A stretch of 64,000 nt of DNA from Sunxiuqinia elliptica (GTDB lineage: Bacteria > Bacteroidota > Bacteroidia > Bacteroidales > Prolixibacteraceae): NCBI RefSeq assembly GCF_900113005.1, contig NZ_FONW01000002.1, positions 496,001-560,000 of the forward strand. The letters are read 5' to 3'. The first letter of the stretch is position 1; every line of letters starts with the position of its first letter. A program made the position numbers and the translations under genes. Of this stretch, positions 50,032 to 58,857 are shown in pieces. The notes under the pieces are model-generated. The model ran no database searches. It had not been told where the DNA came from and saw nothing but the letters and a program-made list of their open reading frames with translations.

Positions 50032-50634
50032 CTATTTGTGTCGCTTTTTTAATTCACGAGCGAGGTCTTCAATGCGATAGCCTTTGTGTGTCAGCAGTAC
50101 GATGAGGTGATAAAGCAAATCAGCTCCTTCGTACAAAAAGTTTTCATCGTCGTTAGCCATGGCGCCAATGATGGTTTCCACTGCTTCTTCACCCACTTTC
50201 TGCGTAATTTTACGGGTTCCGGACTGAAACAGGGAAGTTGTATATGAACCTTCGGGCATTTCTTGTTTTCGCTTATCGATGAAATCCTGCAAGTGTTTAA
50301 TAAATGCCAGATCGTCCAATTCATTATTTTCATTCCAGCAGGTATCACTTCCTGTATGGCAAACGGGGCCTACCGGATTCACTTTTATGAGCAGGCTGTC
50401 GTTATCACAATCAGTTGCTATTGAAACAACATTCAAAAAGTTCCCACTCTCTTCACCTTTGGTCCATAGCCTGTTTTTTGTACGGCTAAAAAAGGTAACT
50501 TGTCCTGTGGCTTCGGTTTTTGCCAAAGCTTCTTCGTTCATAAATCCCAACATCAATACTTTGTTGGTGTCGTTATCTTGAATAATTGCCGGAACGAGTC
50601 CGTTTCCTAATTTCGAAAAATCTGTTTTTATCAT
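50032..50634 (-). CDS. hisIE: Bifunctional phosphoribosyl-AMP cyclohydrolase/phosphoribosyl-ATP pyrophosphohydrolase
   Basis: 200 residues. The N-terminal HisI part (1-110) has 'MLGFMNEEALAKTEATGQVTFFSRTKNRLWTKGEESGNFL' and the Zn/Mg Cys/Asp residues in 'DCDNDSLLIKVNPVGPVCHTGSDTCW'; the C-terminal HisE part (115-200) has 'KVGEEAVETIIGAMANDDENFLYEGADLLYHLIVLL'. Steps 2 and 3 of histidine synthesis. It is the last gene of the his operon, 6 bases after the guest outer-membrane gene. Confidence 0.97.
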   Translation of the reverse strand: MIKTDFSKLGNGLVPAIIQDNDTNKVLMLGFMNEEALAKTEATGQVTFFSRTKNRLWTKGEESGNFLNVVSIATDCDNDSLLIKVNPVGPVCHTGSDTCWNENNELDDLAFIKHLQDFIDKRKQEMPEGSYTTSLFQSGTRKITQKVGEEAVETIIGAMANDDENFLYEGADLLYHLIVLLTHKGYRIEDLARELKKRHK

Positions 50635-50640
50635 TTTGTT

Positions 50641-51807
50641 TTATTTCAAGTTCATTCTATCTAATGCGCGATGTTTTCTAATGTTGCCAAACAAATTGTA
50701 GGTGACCATTACCGAGAAATAGTTACCTGCCAGATTGGTGCCTCCCGTATTTTTGTAGTTGACGATGTTGTATTTTGCCTGAACACCGAGGTAATTCATA
50801 CTTTTTGAGTAGAATCGGTAGCCAAGGCCAATGTTGAGGTTCAGAGCATTGATGGACTTTCCTTTGATGTCGTTGTCCACATCGCCTTCAATGGCATCAA
50901 AACCATCAAATGCAATTCCTCCAACCAAGTCAAGCTCCCTTTTTAGGTTGTTATGAAGTTCGTAAGACAAGTCGAGCCCAACGAGACCTCCAAGGTAGTG
51001 GTCGGTTGATTTGAGCTGGTCATCATGAATAACCTCATACATTTCCTTTGCTTTTCCGGGACGAATGGCGATTGTCAGGTCGTACTGCATTTTCTTCATT
51101 TTAAAGCCGAACTGCATTCCGATAAGTGCTTTGGGGCCAATAACCGATGCAAGGTCTCCGGTTGGCAGATAAATTCCAGAAAGTACGCCAAAGTTTCCGT
51201 CAATCATGTTTTTGATTTTGGCTGTCTCCTCTGAGTAAACTTGCTCCAGCGGAGTTGTTGCTTCTTGTTTTTGCTGAAGGTGTTGCCAGAATCCTTCAGT
51301 ATTGTTGGCATACAGCAAGCAAAAGGCGCGTGCATCGCCGGTCACCTCCTTGTTTTGAAGCAGACTTTCAGCCCATGCAGTTGTTAGCAGGTCAAAGTCT
51401 GACTTTAGCGGAATAAATCCGAGGGCAACTTTATAATATTCGTAGTATTGGTGATAGTTTTTAGCTTTTGCAAACTCTTGCCGATCAATGTAAGTGAAAA
51501 CATGGCTCATGAGTTCTTCTTGGTCAAGTTCCTGGCTTGAAAATATGCCGAGCTGGATTTGACTGAGCACCTTAATACGAAAGATGGGCTCGGACTCACC
51601 ACAGAATTCTTCCCAGCGATTGACCACATGGCTGATTGAATCGTAGGCCTGTTTGGTGTAGAGGTCATTGATAATTTGGGCCGAATTGTAGGCCACATTT
51701 TCGCAGTTGGGAATATCCTGAAGCAACTTGTGATCAATGTCGGTTTGTGCATTGGCTTGTCCCAATAAGGCTAGCGAGATAAGAAGTGTCAGAAGGTATT
51801 TTCTCAT
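50641..51807 (-). CDS. Exported beta-barrel-like protein inside the his operon
   Basis: 388 residues from the ATG at 51807, where the signal peptide starts ('MRKYLLTLLISLALLGQANA'). The first half is helical, possibly repeat-like ('AKNYHQYYEYYKVALGFIPLKSDFDLLTTAWAESLLQ'), the second half (about 190-388) is beta-rich with a barrel-like end ('LGYRFYSKSMNYLGVQAKYNIVN', 'YFSVMVTYNLFGNIR'). I recognise no family. It lies between hisF and hisIE with no own terminator, so it is transcribed with histidine genes without an evident metabolic link. It may sense or transport something during amino-acid stress, or just have been inserted. Confidence 0.65.
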   Translation of the reverse strand: MRKYLLTLLISLALLGQANAQTDIDHKLLQDIPNCENVAYNSAQIINDLYTKQAYDSISHVVNRWEEFCGESEPIFRIKVLSQIQLGIFSSQELDQEELMSHVFTYIDRQEFAKAKNYHQYYEYYKVALGFIPLKSDFDLLTTAWAESLLQNKEVTGDARAFCLLYANNTEGFWQHLQQKQEATTPLEQVYSEETAKIKNMIDGNFGVLSGIYLPTGDLASVIGPKALIGMQFGFKMKKMQYDLTIAIRPGKAKEMYEVIHDDQLKSTDHYLGGLVGLDLSYELHNNLKRELDLVGGIAFDGFDAIEGDVDNDIKGKSINALNLNIGLGYRFYSKSMNYLGVQAKYNIVNYKNTGGTNLAGNYFSVMVTYNLFGNIRKHRALDRMNLK

Positions 51808-51861
51808 CGGTTTTTTAGTTAGTGATTTTTCAAACTGAAAATACAACAATCCTTTTATTTT

Positions 51862-52614
51862 TTATCGCACTGTAATGCCTTTTTGTTTGAGGTATGCTTT
51901 TAAGTCGGGAATCGCAATTTCTTTGTAGTGAAAGATACTGGCAGCTAGCCCGGCATCAGCTTTCCCTTTGGTAAAAACATCGACAAAATGATCCATGTTG
52001 CCAGCGCCACCTGAAGCAATGATGGGGATTTTTAATGAGTCGGCCATTCTGGCCAGTTCATCATTGGCAAATCCAGCTTTGGTGCCATCATGATCCATAG
52101 AGGTGAACAAAATTTCTCCGGCACCGCGATCTTCAGCTTCCTTGGCCCACGAAAATAATTCTTTGTCTGTCGGAATTCGTCCTCCATTAACGGTGACCGT
52201 CCAGTGCCCATCGTAGTTTTTGGCATCGATGGCCACGACAACAAATTGGGTTCCGAAGTTTTTGGCCAGGTCATCAATCAATTGAGGGTTGCGCACTGCT
52301 GAAGAATTGATGCTGACTTTGTCGGCTCCGGCGCTCAGCAAAGCTTCGGCATCTTTGATTTCGCTGATGCCACCGCCCACAGTAAATGGAATATTGATTT
52401 CGCGAGCGATACGCTTTACCAACTGAACAAAGGTTTTTCGTCCTTCATGTGTTGCTGTAATATCGAGAAAGACCAATTCATCAGCTCCCTGTTCGGCGTA
52501 TAAAGCACCCAATTCAACAGGATCGCCTACGGATTGTATATTGACAAAGTTCACGCCTTTTACGGTCTGACCGTCTTTAATATCCAGGCATGGTATGATT
52601 CGTTTTGCTAACAT
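51862..52614 (-). CDS. hisF: Imidazole glycerol phosphate synthase, cyclase subunit
   Basis: 250 residues, (beta/alpha)8 barrel. Catalytic Asp11 in '[18 protein letters not shown]' and Asp130 in '[13 protein letters not shown]'; phosphate-binding 'GGIS' and '[11 protein letters not shown]'. Together with HisH it makes IGP and AICAR from PRFAR and ammonia. It follows the four-helix-bundle gene in the operon. Confidence 0.98.
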   Translation of the reverse strand: MLAKRIIPCLDIKDGQTVKGVNFVNIQSVGDPVELGALYAEQGADELVFLDITATHEGRKTFVQLVKRIAREINIPFTVGGGISEIKDAEALLSAGADKVSINSSAVRNPQLIDDLAKNFGTQFVVVAIDAKNYDGHWTVTVNGGRIPTDKELFSWAKEAEDRGAGEILFTSMDHDGTKAGFANDELARMADSLKIPIIASGGAGNMDHFVDVFTKGKADAGLAASIFHYKEIAIPDLKAYLKQKGITVR

Positions 52615-52637
52615 TTTTTTTAGTTTGTAAGTAGACT

Positions 52638-52660
52638 AGGCAGAAGCTAGAAGGCAGAAG
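52638..52660 (+). repeat. Inverted-repeat arm A around the four-helix-bundle gene 1
   Basis: AGGCAGAAG, then a short gap, then GAAGGCAGAAG. The reverse complement of this pattern lies at 53127-53157, on the other side of the gene. Confidence 0.6.
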
Positions 52661-52706
52661 ATGGTTTTCTCTTTCCTCTCTTTTTTCATTATTCCTGAGT
52701 CTATTT

Positions 52707-53069
52707 TTAGTTTTTTTTAAGCTTGAGCTTAGAAATTAAGCTAGATAGCATCTTTTCAATTTCGATACTTAATGAGTTTATCTCTGTGTATTTTTCTTCA
52801 TCAATATAATTTAGTTTGTATGAGAGTTCTAATTGAGTTTGGAATTCATACAGCGAGCCAGATGCAATCTGAAGGAAGCGAATATAATCCCCTAAATGAT
52901 TTCTTCCATATCCTTCTGCAATATTGCTGGGAATTGAAACTGCACTTCTTTGTATTTGGGAAATAATTCCGAATACTTCTTCTTTGGGAAATGTTTTGGT
53001 CTCTCTATAAATACTTAAAACGAGGGACATCGATTTTTGCCAAACAATTAGATCTCTGTAGGTTTTCAT
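52707..53069 (-). CDS. Four-helix-bundle protein (23S rRNA-IVP family), copy 1
   Basis: 120 residues, helical. The signature 'SQIQRSAVSIPSNIAEGYGR' and start 'MKTYRDLIVWQKSMSLVLSIYRETKTFPKEE' match the family first seen inside 23S rRNA intervening sequences and related to the Avd protein of diversity-generating retroelements. Its function is unknown. It interrupts the his operon between hisA and hisF, with an inverted repeat of different arms on both flanks. A second copy about 45% identical by eye lies 1.5 kb away. Confidence 0.85.
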   Translation of the reverse strand: MKTYRDLIVWQKSMSLVLSIYRETKTFPKEEVFGIISQIQRSAVSIPSNIAEGYGRNHLGDYIRFLQIASGSLYEFQTQLELSYKLNYIDEEKYTEINSLSIEIEKMLSSLISKLKLKKN

Positions 53070-53126
53070 ATTTTTGTTTTTAGATCCTTTAGGAGTTTCC
53101 TTTTTGATGTCAGCAACTTATTTAGA

Positions 53127-53157
53127 CTTCTGCCTTCTCCCTTCAACCTTCTGCCTT
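53127..53157 (+). repeat. Inverted-repeat arm B around the four-helix-bundle gene 1
   Basis: CTTCTGCCTTC ... CCTTCTGCCTT, the reverse complement pattern of 52638-52660. It runs into the stop codon of hisA. Confidence 0.6.
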
Positions 53158-53920
53158 AAATATAAAACTGTTCAATCTGAGCTAAAGTAATTTTACCTTC
53201 ATAAATGGCTTTGCCCGTGATTACACCGGGAACACCCATCTCGTTCAGTTCGTGGATATCTTTCATGCTGGCAATTCCGCCACTGGCAATGAGCTCAAGT
53301 CCTTCGAACTTTTGCATGATTTCCTGGTAAAGCTCAATACTGGGGCCGGTGAGCATGCCATCCCGGGCAATATCTGTGGAAATAACTTTCTGAATGCCTT
53401 TACTTGTATAGCTCTCAATGAAATCAAGAATCGATAATTCGGAAACCTCCTGCCAGCCGCTTACCGCAATTTTTTTGTCTTTGGCATCGGCTCCCAAAAT
53501 AATTTTCTCGGGGCCATAGGTTTCAATCCAGCTTAAAAACGTTTCCCGGTCTTTTACCGCAATGCTGCCTCCCGTGACCATTTGTGCTCCACTCTCAAAG
53601 GCTATGCGTAAATCGTCATTTGTTTTTAAACCACCTCCAAAATCAATAACCAGGTCGGTTTTTCCGGCAAGCTGCTCAAGCACTTTGTAGTTCACAATGT
53701 GTTGAGCTTTTGCTCCATCCAAATCAACCAAATGTAAGCGGGTGATTCCGGCATCTTCAAACATTTTTGCTACTTCCAGCGGATTTTCATTATAAACCGT
53801 TTTTTGGTTATAGTCGCCTTGAGAAAGCCTGACGCATTTTGCATCAATTAAATCAATGGCGGGGATGATGGTTATTTGGGAGGTTCTTGAGTCTTTGAGT
53901 TCCTGATTCTTTGAGTTCAT
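53156..53920 (-). CDS. hisA: ProFAR isomerase with unusual N-terminal extension
   Basis: 254 residues from the ATG at 53920 (a TTG at 53953 is also in frame). '[28 protein letters not shown]' is the usual start of HisA, but no start codon lies directly before it: the residues ahead ([14 protein letters not shown]) come from a spacer repeat. Catalytic Asp in 'PAIDLID', the second Asp in '[13 protein letters not shown]', phosphate loop '[14 protein letters not shown]'. It converts ProFAR to PRFAR for HisH-HisF. Confidence 0.95.
   Translation of the reverse strand: MNSKNQELKDSRTSQITIIPAIDLIDAKCVRLSQGDYNQKTVYNENPLEVAKMFEDAGITRLHLVDLDGAKAQHIVNYKVLEQLAGKTDLVIDFGGGLKTNDDLRIAFESGAQMVTGGSIAVKDRETFLSWIETYGPEKIILGADAKDKKIAVSGWQEVSELSILDFIESYTSKGIQKVISTDIARDGMLTGPSIELYQEIMQKFEGLELIASGGIASMKDIHELNEMGVPGVITGKAIYEGKITLAQIEQFYI
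53883..53917 (+). repeat. Direct repeat in the hisH-hisA spacer, part of hisA N-terminus
   Basis: Two copies of a TCTTTGAGTTC-type unit (TTGAGTCTTTGAGTTC, then GATTCTTTGAGTTC). The minus strand encodes the first residues of HisA. Confidence 0.65.
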
Positions 53921-53985
53921 AGTTTGTTTTCTTCGTGGGTTCTTTGGGTACAAAAATATTGATGGACTTATGCAATCTTATCAAT

Positions 53986-54585
53986 TTAAATTTTCAAAAA
54001 ATTCTCTAACAGTTTCGAGCCTACTGAGCCACTTTTCTCGGGGTGAAACTGCGTGGCGTAAAAATTGTCCTTTTGCAAGGCCGCGCTGAACGAATTGATG
54101 TAATCACAAACAGCTGCAGTATGTTCACCCACCGTAGCATAATAAGAATGCACAAAATAGAAGTATTGATTGTCAAGTGACGGATCAAATAGCTTGCTTT
54201 TCAGGTTGGAGATGGTGTTCCAACCCATGTGCGGAACTTTGGTTGAAAATTCCATGCCAGGTTGTGGAACAAACCGTTTTACCTGTTCTTCAAAAATTCC
54301 CAGGCATTGGGTATTTCCTTCTTCTGAATGGCTGCACATGAGTTGTAAGCCAAGGCAGATGCCAAGTACCGGTTGTGTTAAAGAGGGAATGAGTTGATCC
54401 AAGCCTTCTTTCTTTAGGTAAGCCATGGTGGTGCTGGCTTCACCTACTCCTGGGAAAATAACTTTATTGGCAGCTTTGATCTTTTCGTGATCTCCGGTGA
54501 TTTCAGCTTGAATTCCTAACCGCAACAAGGCGTTGCTTAGTGATTCGATGTTCCCTGCGTTGTATTTGATAATGACGATGTTCAT
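53986..54585 (-). CDS. hisH: Imidazole glycerol phosphate synthase, glutaminase subunit
   Basis: 199 residues from the ATG at 54585; an ATG five codons upstream exists, but family members begin 'MNIVIIKYNAGN' as here. Class I glutamine amidotransferase: nucleophile Cys in 'PVLGICLGLQLM', His and Glu in 'ATQFHPEKSG'. It gives ammonia to HisF. Confidence 0.97.
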   Translation of the reverse strand: MNIVIIKYNAGNIESLSNALLRLGIQAEITGDHEKIKAANKVIFPGVGEASTTMAYLKKEGLDQLIPSLTQPVLGICLGLQLMCSHSEEGNTQCLGIFEEQVKRFVPQPGMEFSTKVPHMGWNTISNLKSKLFDPSLDNQYFYFVHSYYATVGEHTAAVCDYINSFSAALQKDNFYATQFHPEKSGSVGSKLLENFLKI

Positions 54586-54589
54586 GCTT

Positions 54590-54606
54590 TTTGTGTGCAT
54601 GAGTAC
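54590..54606 (+). repeat. Flank of the four-helix-bundle gene 2 with hairpin
   Basis: GAGTAC-CTAA-GTACTC (the plus strand around 54601-54616) is a 6-bp hairpin; the other side of the gene (about 55005-55020) carries GGTAC-TTTT-GTACT. As inverted copies they share AGTAC-NN-AAGTAC. Confidence 0.5.
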
Positions 54607-54972
54607 CTAAGTACTCAATTTATTTAATAAGTTTTTTTCTAATCCTCGAAGTAGTGCTTCAATCTCTTTTGTTTGCTCGTACAAGAGTTTAAAATCAGAA
54701 GAGTTTAAATAGCCTATGTTATTGGAAATTTCAAGCTGTGTTTGGCACTCATAAAGTGAGCTGATTGAAATCCGAATATAACGGATAAACTCATTATTAC
54801 CTTTTCTTCCAAAACCTTCAGCAAAGTTACTAGGAATAGACACTGCTGCTCTTCGGATTTGCGATGTCAAACCAAATAACTCTTCTTTAGGAAAGTTAAG
54901 TGTTGTTTTGTATACATCAGTAACAAAGGCCATTGCCTTTTGCCAGGCAATAAATTCTTTATAAGTCTTCAT
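54607..54972 (-). CDS. Four-helix-bundle protein (23S rRNA-IVP family), copy 2
   Basis: 121 residues. 'SQIRRAAVSIPSNFAEGFGR' and 'MKTYKEFIAWQKAMAFVTDVYKTTLNFPKEELFGL' place it in the same family as copy 1. It stands between tlpA and hisH in the his operon and is bordered by GTAC-type hairpins. Both copies read the same way as the operon and sit in gene spacers, never inside a gene, which suggests insertion by a mechanism that prefers spacers, or gene duplication with later rearrangement. Confidence 0.85.
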   Translation of the reverse strand: MKTYKEFIAWQKAMAFVTDVYKTTLNFPKEELFGLTSQIRRAAVSIPSNFAEGFGRKGNNEFIRYIRISISSLYECQTQLEISNNIGYLNSSDFKLLYEQTKEIEALLRGLEKNLLNKLST

Positions 54973-55018
54973 GTTTGGTAATTAAAATGGTTGAACTGAT
55001 GCACTTGGTACTTTTGTA

Positions 55019-55549
55019 CTACTTTAAGAGTTTTTCAATGACACTTTTCATTTCGTCAAACTCTTCTTGCTTGAACAGACGGGTCATGTAGACAATTTTC
55101 CCTGTTTTGTCGATAATGACATTGCGGGTTACTCCAGCTCCTTTCTGCGCATAGCTGTAAAAAATTCCTCCTTTAGGATCAAGTAAAAGCGGATAGGAGA
55201 CTGGAATTTGCTTGCCAAATTTTTCTACTTTCTCGCGTGGTTCATCCAAATCGATGCCAAACAAGGCAAAATCACTGTTGTCTTTGTGTTTTTGCCAAAT
55301 GTCTTTTTCGATATGGGGCATCTCTTTGCGGCATACGCCACACCAGCTGGCTGTAAACTGTAGCATCACAACTTTTCCTTTGTAATCAGAAAGCTTTACG
55401 GTTTTTCCATCGGTTGTTTCAGTGGTAAAATCGGGAGCCTGCTGTCCAACTTTGACTAGGTAGCCATAATCGTCGGGTACTTGCTGGATAGTGGTTTGTG
55501 CGTTAGCAAATGTAAATGCGAAAATGAAAATAAACGTTAGAAATTTCAT
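55019..55549 (-). CDS. TlpA-type thioredoxin-fold exported reductase
   Basis: 176 residues with a signal peptide (1-17, 'IFAFTFANAQ'). Thioredoxin/AhpC-TSA fold with the redox Cys70-x2-Cys73 in 'FTASWCGVCRKEMPHIEKD'; 'KLSDYKGKVVMLQF' and 'VSYPLLLDPKGGIFYSYAQKGAGVTRNVIIDKTGKIVY' are typical. It acts in the periplasm in disulfide reduction, e.g. for cytochrome c maturation or a protein repair path. It has no metabolic link to histidine, but lies in the operon. Confidence 0.88.
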   Translation of the reverse strand: MKFLTFIFIFAFTFANAQTTIQQVPDDYGYLVKVGQQAPDFTTETTDGKTVKLSDYKGKVVMLQFTASWCGVCRKEMPHIEKDIWQKHKDNSDFALFGIDLDEPREKVEKFGKQIPVSYPLLLDPKGGIFYSYAQKGAGVTRNVIIDKTGKIVYMTRLFKQEEFDEMKSVIEKLLK

Positions 55550-55598
55550 GGGATCTATTGTCTGTTAATTTGTTAAATCTCAATAATGACTTGACTGA

Positions 55599-56483
55599 TT
55601 AATGAAAAACAACGGTTCGGTTATTGTATACGAGAACTTTCCGTTGCAGGTGCTTGAAAACGGCATTGGAAAGAACAATTTTTTCCAAATCGCGCCCTTT
55701 TCGTATCAGGCTTTTTACGGTATCAACATGGCTACAACGGGTAACGCCTTGGTCAATAATTGGGCCGGCATCCAAATCACTGGTTACATAGTGACTTGTG
55801 GCTCCAATAATTTTCACGCCGCGTGCATGCGCTGCATGATATGGTTTGGCTCCGGCAAAAGCAGGAAGGAAAGAGTGATGGATGTTGATGATTCGATTGG
55901 GATAATGGTCAACAAAATCTGCAGAAAGAATTTGCATGTACCGGGCTAAAACGATAAAATCAATTTGATGTTCTTTTAGCAATTCCAGTTCAGCAGCTTC
56001 CTGCTCCTCTTTGTTGGCATTGTTGACTGGAAAGTAATGGAAGTCGATTCCAAAACGTTCTGCCACCGGACGCATCGTTTCATGGTTGCTGATGATTAGT
56101 GGAATTTCAACATCCCATTCTCCTGCCGTGTAGCGAGCAAGAATATCGAACAGGCAGTGCGACATTTTCGAGACAAAAATTGCCATCCGGGGAACGTCTT
56201 CGGAAAAATAAATTTTCCAGTTCATGTTTAATTTGGATGCGATGAGGGTGTCAAAATATTCACCAATTTTATCGGCAGGAATTGAGAAATCTTTCAGTTC
56301 CCATTCTACACGCATGTAAAATATTTTTTCAACCCGGTCAACATGCTGATCCAGGTTCATGATGTTCCCATTGTTTTTATTCAAAAATTCCGTTACTGTT
56401 GCCAGTATTCCTTGCTGGTCGGGACAATGAATTAGCAGGATCGCTGTATCTTTCTTTTCGCGGAGTGGTTTTATGCTTTTCAT
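55599..56483 (-). CDS. purU: Formyltetrahydrofolate deformylase
   Basis: 294 residues from the ATG at 56483; upstream in-frame TTG codons give a non-family extension. N-terminal ACT domain about 10-85 ('DTAILLIHCPDQQGILATVTEFLNKNNGNIMNLDQHVD'), C-terminal formyl transferase domain about 90-294 with 'NIHHSFLPAFAGAKPYHAAHARGVKIIGATSHYVTSDLDAGPIIDQG', which holds the Asn, His and Asp catalytic set. It releases formate from 10-formyl-THF, balancing one-carbon units for purine synthesis. Histidine synthesis makes AICAR, which then needs formyl-THF for purine synthesis, so co-expression is reasonable. Confidence 0.93.
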   Translation of the reverse strand: MKSIKPLREKKDTAILLIHCPDQQGILATVTEFLNKNNGNIMNLDQHVDRVEKIFYMRVEWELKDFSIPADKIGEYFDTLIASKLNMNWKIYFSEDVPRMAIFVSKMSHCLFDILARYTAGEWDVEIPLIISNHETMRPVAERFGIDFHYFPVNNANKEEQEAAELELLKEHQIDFIVLARYMQILSADFVDHYPNRIINIHHSFLPAFAGAKPYHAAHARGVKIIGATSHYVTSDLDAGPIIDQGVTRCSHVDTVKSLIRKGRDLEKIVLSNAVFKHLQRKVLVYNNRTVVFH

Positions 56484-56578
56484 AGTTTTTTCATTTTTTA
56501 TCTTTCTCACCACAGAGTTTGCAGAGGTTTCTATTTCTGCATTGATTCTCCTTTCAGGGGTCTGCGGCAAAATTTAAT

Positions 56579-57703
56579 TTAGAGTGTTCCCTTGGTCGAT
56601 GGGAGCTCAAAGTTAAAAACATCTTTCCGGATTGCCATTTTGATAGCCCGGGCAAGTGCTTTGAAAATACCTTCAATTTTATGGTGTTCGTTTTCGCCTT
56701 CTGCTTTTATGTTGAGGTTGGCAAGCGCGGTGTCAGAGAATGATTTGAAAAAATGAAAGAACATTTCGGTTGGCATATCTCCAACTTTTTCGCGCTTGAA
56801 ATCGGCTTGCCAGATCAGCCAGGGTCTTCCACCAAAGTCAAGAGCAACCTGGGCCAAACAGTCGTCCATGGGTAGGCAATAGCCGTAACGTTCAACGCCT
56901 CGTTTATCTCCCAAGGCAAGTTTAAAAGCTTCGCCTAAAGCCAAGCCAGTATCTTCAATGGTATGATGCTCGTCAACCTGTAAATCGCCGTCCACCAGAA
57001 TATTCAGGTCAATCCCTGAGTGACGCGCTATTTGATCGAGCATGTGGTCGAAGAACCCCAGTCCAGTGCTAATGTTGGCTTTGCCGCTTCCATCCAGGTT
57101 CAGCTCAATTTTAATCTTGGTTTCTTTGGTATTTCGCTCCACTTGTGCTGTGCGTTCAGGAGCGGCAACTTGAGCATAAACTTCATCCCAGCTTGAGCTT
57201 GTTAACACGCAGGTTTGCTCCAGCCCTTGTTTTTTTAGTTCTTCGGTAAGTGAGCCGTCATTTAGCAAAATGCCCTTGGCTCCAAGATTTTTAGCCAGTT
57301 CAATATCTGTTAACCGGTCGCCAATGACAAAGCTGTTGGCTAAATCGTAGCTTCCGTCCATATAATTGCCCATCAATCCGGTGCGAGGTTTGCGTGTCGG
57401 AGCATTATCTTCGGGGAAGCTGCGGTCAATTAGAATGTCATTGAACGTGATTCCTTCGTTTTCAAAAGCCTTTAGCATCTTATTGTGAGCAGGCCAAAAA
57501 GTATCTTCCGGAAACGAGTCTGTCCCCAGTCCATCTTGGTTGGTCACCATCACCAACTCGTAGTCAAGGTTCTTCGCAATGAAATAAAGGTTGCGAAATA
57601 CGCCAGGAATAAATTCCAGTTTTTCCAATGAGTCTAACTGAAAATCGATTGGTGGTTCAACAACCAGTGTCCCGTCACGATCAATGAATAAGGCCTTTTT
57701 CAT
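56579..57703 (-). CDS. hisB: Bifunctional histidinol-phosphatase/IGP dehydratase
   Basis: 374 residues. HAD phosphatase at 1-165 (nucleophile Asp8 and Asp10 in '[14 protein letters not shown]') and IGP dehydratase at about 185-374 ('[19 protein letters not shown]' type block '[26 protein letters not shown]', with Mn ligands His and Glu). Steps 6 and 8 of the pathway. This fused form is found in enterobacteria and Bacteroidota. Confidence 0.97.
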   Translation of the reverse strand: MKKALFIDRDGTLVVEPPIDFQLDSLEKLEFIPGVFRNLYFIAKNLDYELVMVTNQDGLGTDSFPEDTFWPAHNKMLKAFENEGITFNDILIDRSFPEDNAPTRKPRTGLMGNYMDGSYDLANSFVIGDRLTDIELAKNLGAKGILLNDGSLTEELKKQGLEQTCVLTSSSWDEVYAQVAAPERTAQVERNTKETKIKIELNLDGSGKANISTGLGFFDHMLDQIARHSGIDLNILVDGDLQVDEHHTIEDTGLALGEAFKLALGDKRGVERYGYCLPMDDCLAQVALDFGGRPWLIWQADFKREKVGDMPTEMFFHFFKSFSDTALANLNIKAEGENEHHKIEGIFKALARAIKMAIRKDVFNFELPSTKGTL

Positions 57704-57723
57704 CTGTTTAAAATTTTTAATAT

Positions 57724-57741
57724 CGAATAATCAATTATTCG
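57724..57741. repeat. 18-bp palindrome in the hisC-hisB spacer
   Basis: CGAATAAT-CA-ATTATTCG, a perfect 8-bp dyad with a 2-base centre, with no T-run after it. One of the odd elements in this operon's spacers. Confidence 0.6.
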
Positions 57742-57744
57742 GAT

Positions 57745-58776
57745 TTATAGCAATTCGTTTAATTTATCCAGCAAGATTTGGTTTTCTTCGGGCGAACCAA
57801 CAGTGATTCGCAGGCTATCATCACACAAAACAACTTTTGAGCGATCTCGCACAATAATTCCATTCTCCACCAGGAAGTCGTAAATTCCTCTGGCATCGTA
57901 CATTTTAACTAATAAAAAGTTGGCGTCCGAAGGGAATACTTTTACAACAAACGGGAGTTTGGAGAGTTTTTCTTCGAGCGCTTTTCGCTCCTGAATTAGC
58001 AGCTCCACCCATTGGTTTTTATCGGCTTCCTGCTCGATGAGCTCCAACGCTTTTTGCTGAGTCAGCATGTTGATGTTGTATGGATACTTGATTTTGTTGA
58101 AAACGCGAATGATTTCGGGATTGGCAAAGGCCATTCCCAACCGGATACCTGCCATGCCCCAAGCCTTGGAGAAGGTTTGCAAAATAACGAGGTTTTCGTA
58201 GTGACTCAACTTTGGAAGGAGACTGGCTCCCGGAGCAAAATCGATGTATGCTTCATCCAAAATAACCAAGCCCTCAAATGTTTGGATGAGCTTGATTAGT
58301 TCCTTGTTGTCGAGCAAATTGCCCGTTGGATTGTTGGGGGAGCATACAAAAATCAGCTTGGTGTGTTTATCTGTTTTTTCCAGAAGGGCTTCTGCTGAAA
58401 AGCCATAGTTGTCATTCAGTTTCACCTTGCGAACTTCAATATTGTTGATATCTGCCGCAACTTGGTACATGCCGTAAGTTGGATCAATCGTAACAATATT
58501 ATCTTTCCCAGGTTCGCAAAAAGCACGAAAAAGCAGATCGATTGGTTCATCACTTCCATTGCCCAGAAAGATTTGGTCAGCCTCACAGCTTTTTTGTTTT
58601 GAAATGGCCACTTTTAATTCCCGTTGAAGGGGATCTGGGTAGCGGTTGTAGGGAGCGTTGAATGGGTTTTCATTGGCATCGAGAAAAACCATTGCCTCCC
58701 CGGTGTACTCGTCACGTGCTGATGAGTAGGGCTTTAGTGCCTGAATGTTTTTACGTATCAGTTGTTGAAGGTCCAT
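57745..58776 (-). CDS. hisC: Histidinol-phosphate aminotransferase
   Basis: 343 residues, class I/II PLP aminotransferase. '[23 protein letters not shown]' and '[17 protein letters not shown]' at the N-terminus, '[11 protein letters not shown]', '[13 protein letters not shown]' and PLP Lys in '[14 protein letters not shown]', Arg in '[14 protein letters not shown]'. Step 7. It lies between hisD and hisB. Confidence 0.97.
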   Translation of the reverse strand: MDLQQLIRKNIQALKPYSSARDEYTGEAMVFLDANENPFNAPYNRYPDPLQRELKVAISKQKSCEADQIFLGNGSDEPIDLLFRAFCEPGKDNIVTIDPTYGMYQVAADINNIEVRKVKLNDNYGFSAEALLEKTDKHTKLIFVCSPNNPTGNLLDNKELIKLIQTFEGLVILDEAYIDFAPGASLLPKLSHYENLVILQTFSKAWGMAGIRLGMAFANPEIIRVFNKIKYPYNINMLTQQKALELIEQEADKNQWVELLIQERKALEEKLSKLPFVVKVFPSDANFLLVKMYDARGIYDFLVENGIIVRDRSKVVLCDDSLRITVGSPEENQILLDKLNELL

Positions 58777-58790
58777 TTTTTTATGTTTTT

Positions 58791-58850
58791 GAAGGCGGTT
58801 GAAAATGATTGAAAACAGTTGAAAACGATGGAAGAAGTGGAAGGCAATTG
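58791..58850 (+). repeat. 10-bp tandem repeat in the hisD-hisC spacer
   Basis: Six adjacent decamers vary on GAAAACRRTT: GAAGGCGGTT, GAAAATGATT, GAAAACAGTT, GAAAACGATG, GAAGAAGTGG, AAGGCAATTG. It begins right after the hisC start. Confidence 0.75.
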
Positions 58851-58857
58851 TCTCCTA

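Noticed and set aside
47947-55018. Diversity-generating retroelement formed by collar proteins and Avd-like four-helix proteins
   Set aside because: No reverse transcriptase, no template/variable repeat pair, and the two gene groups are several kb apart in different operons.
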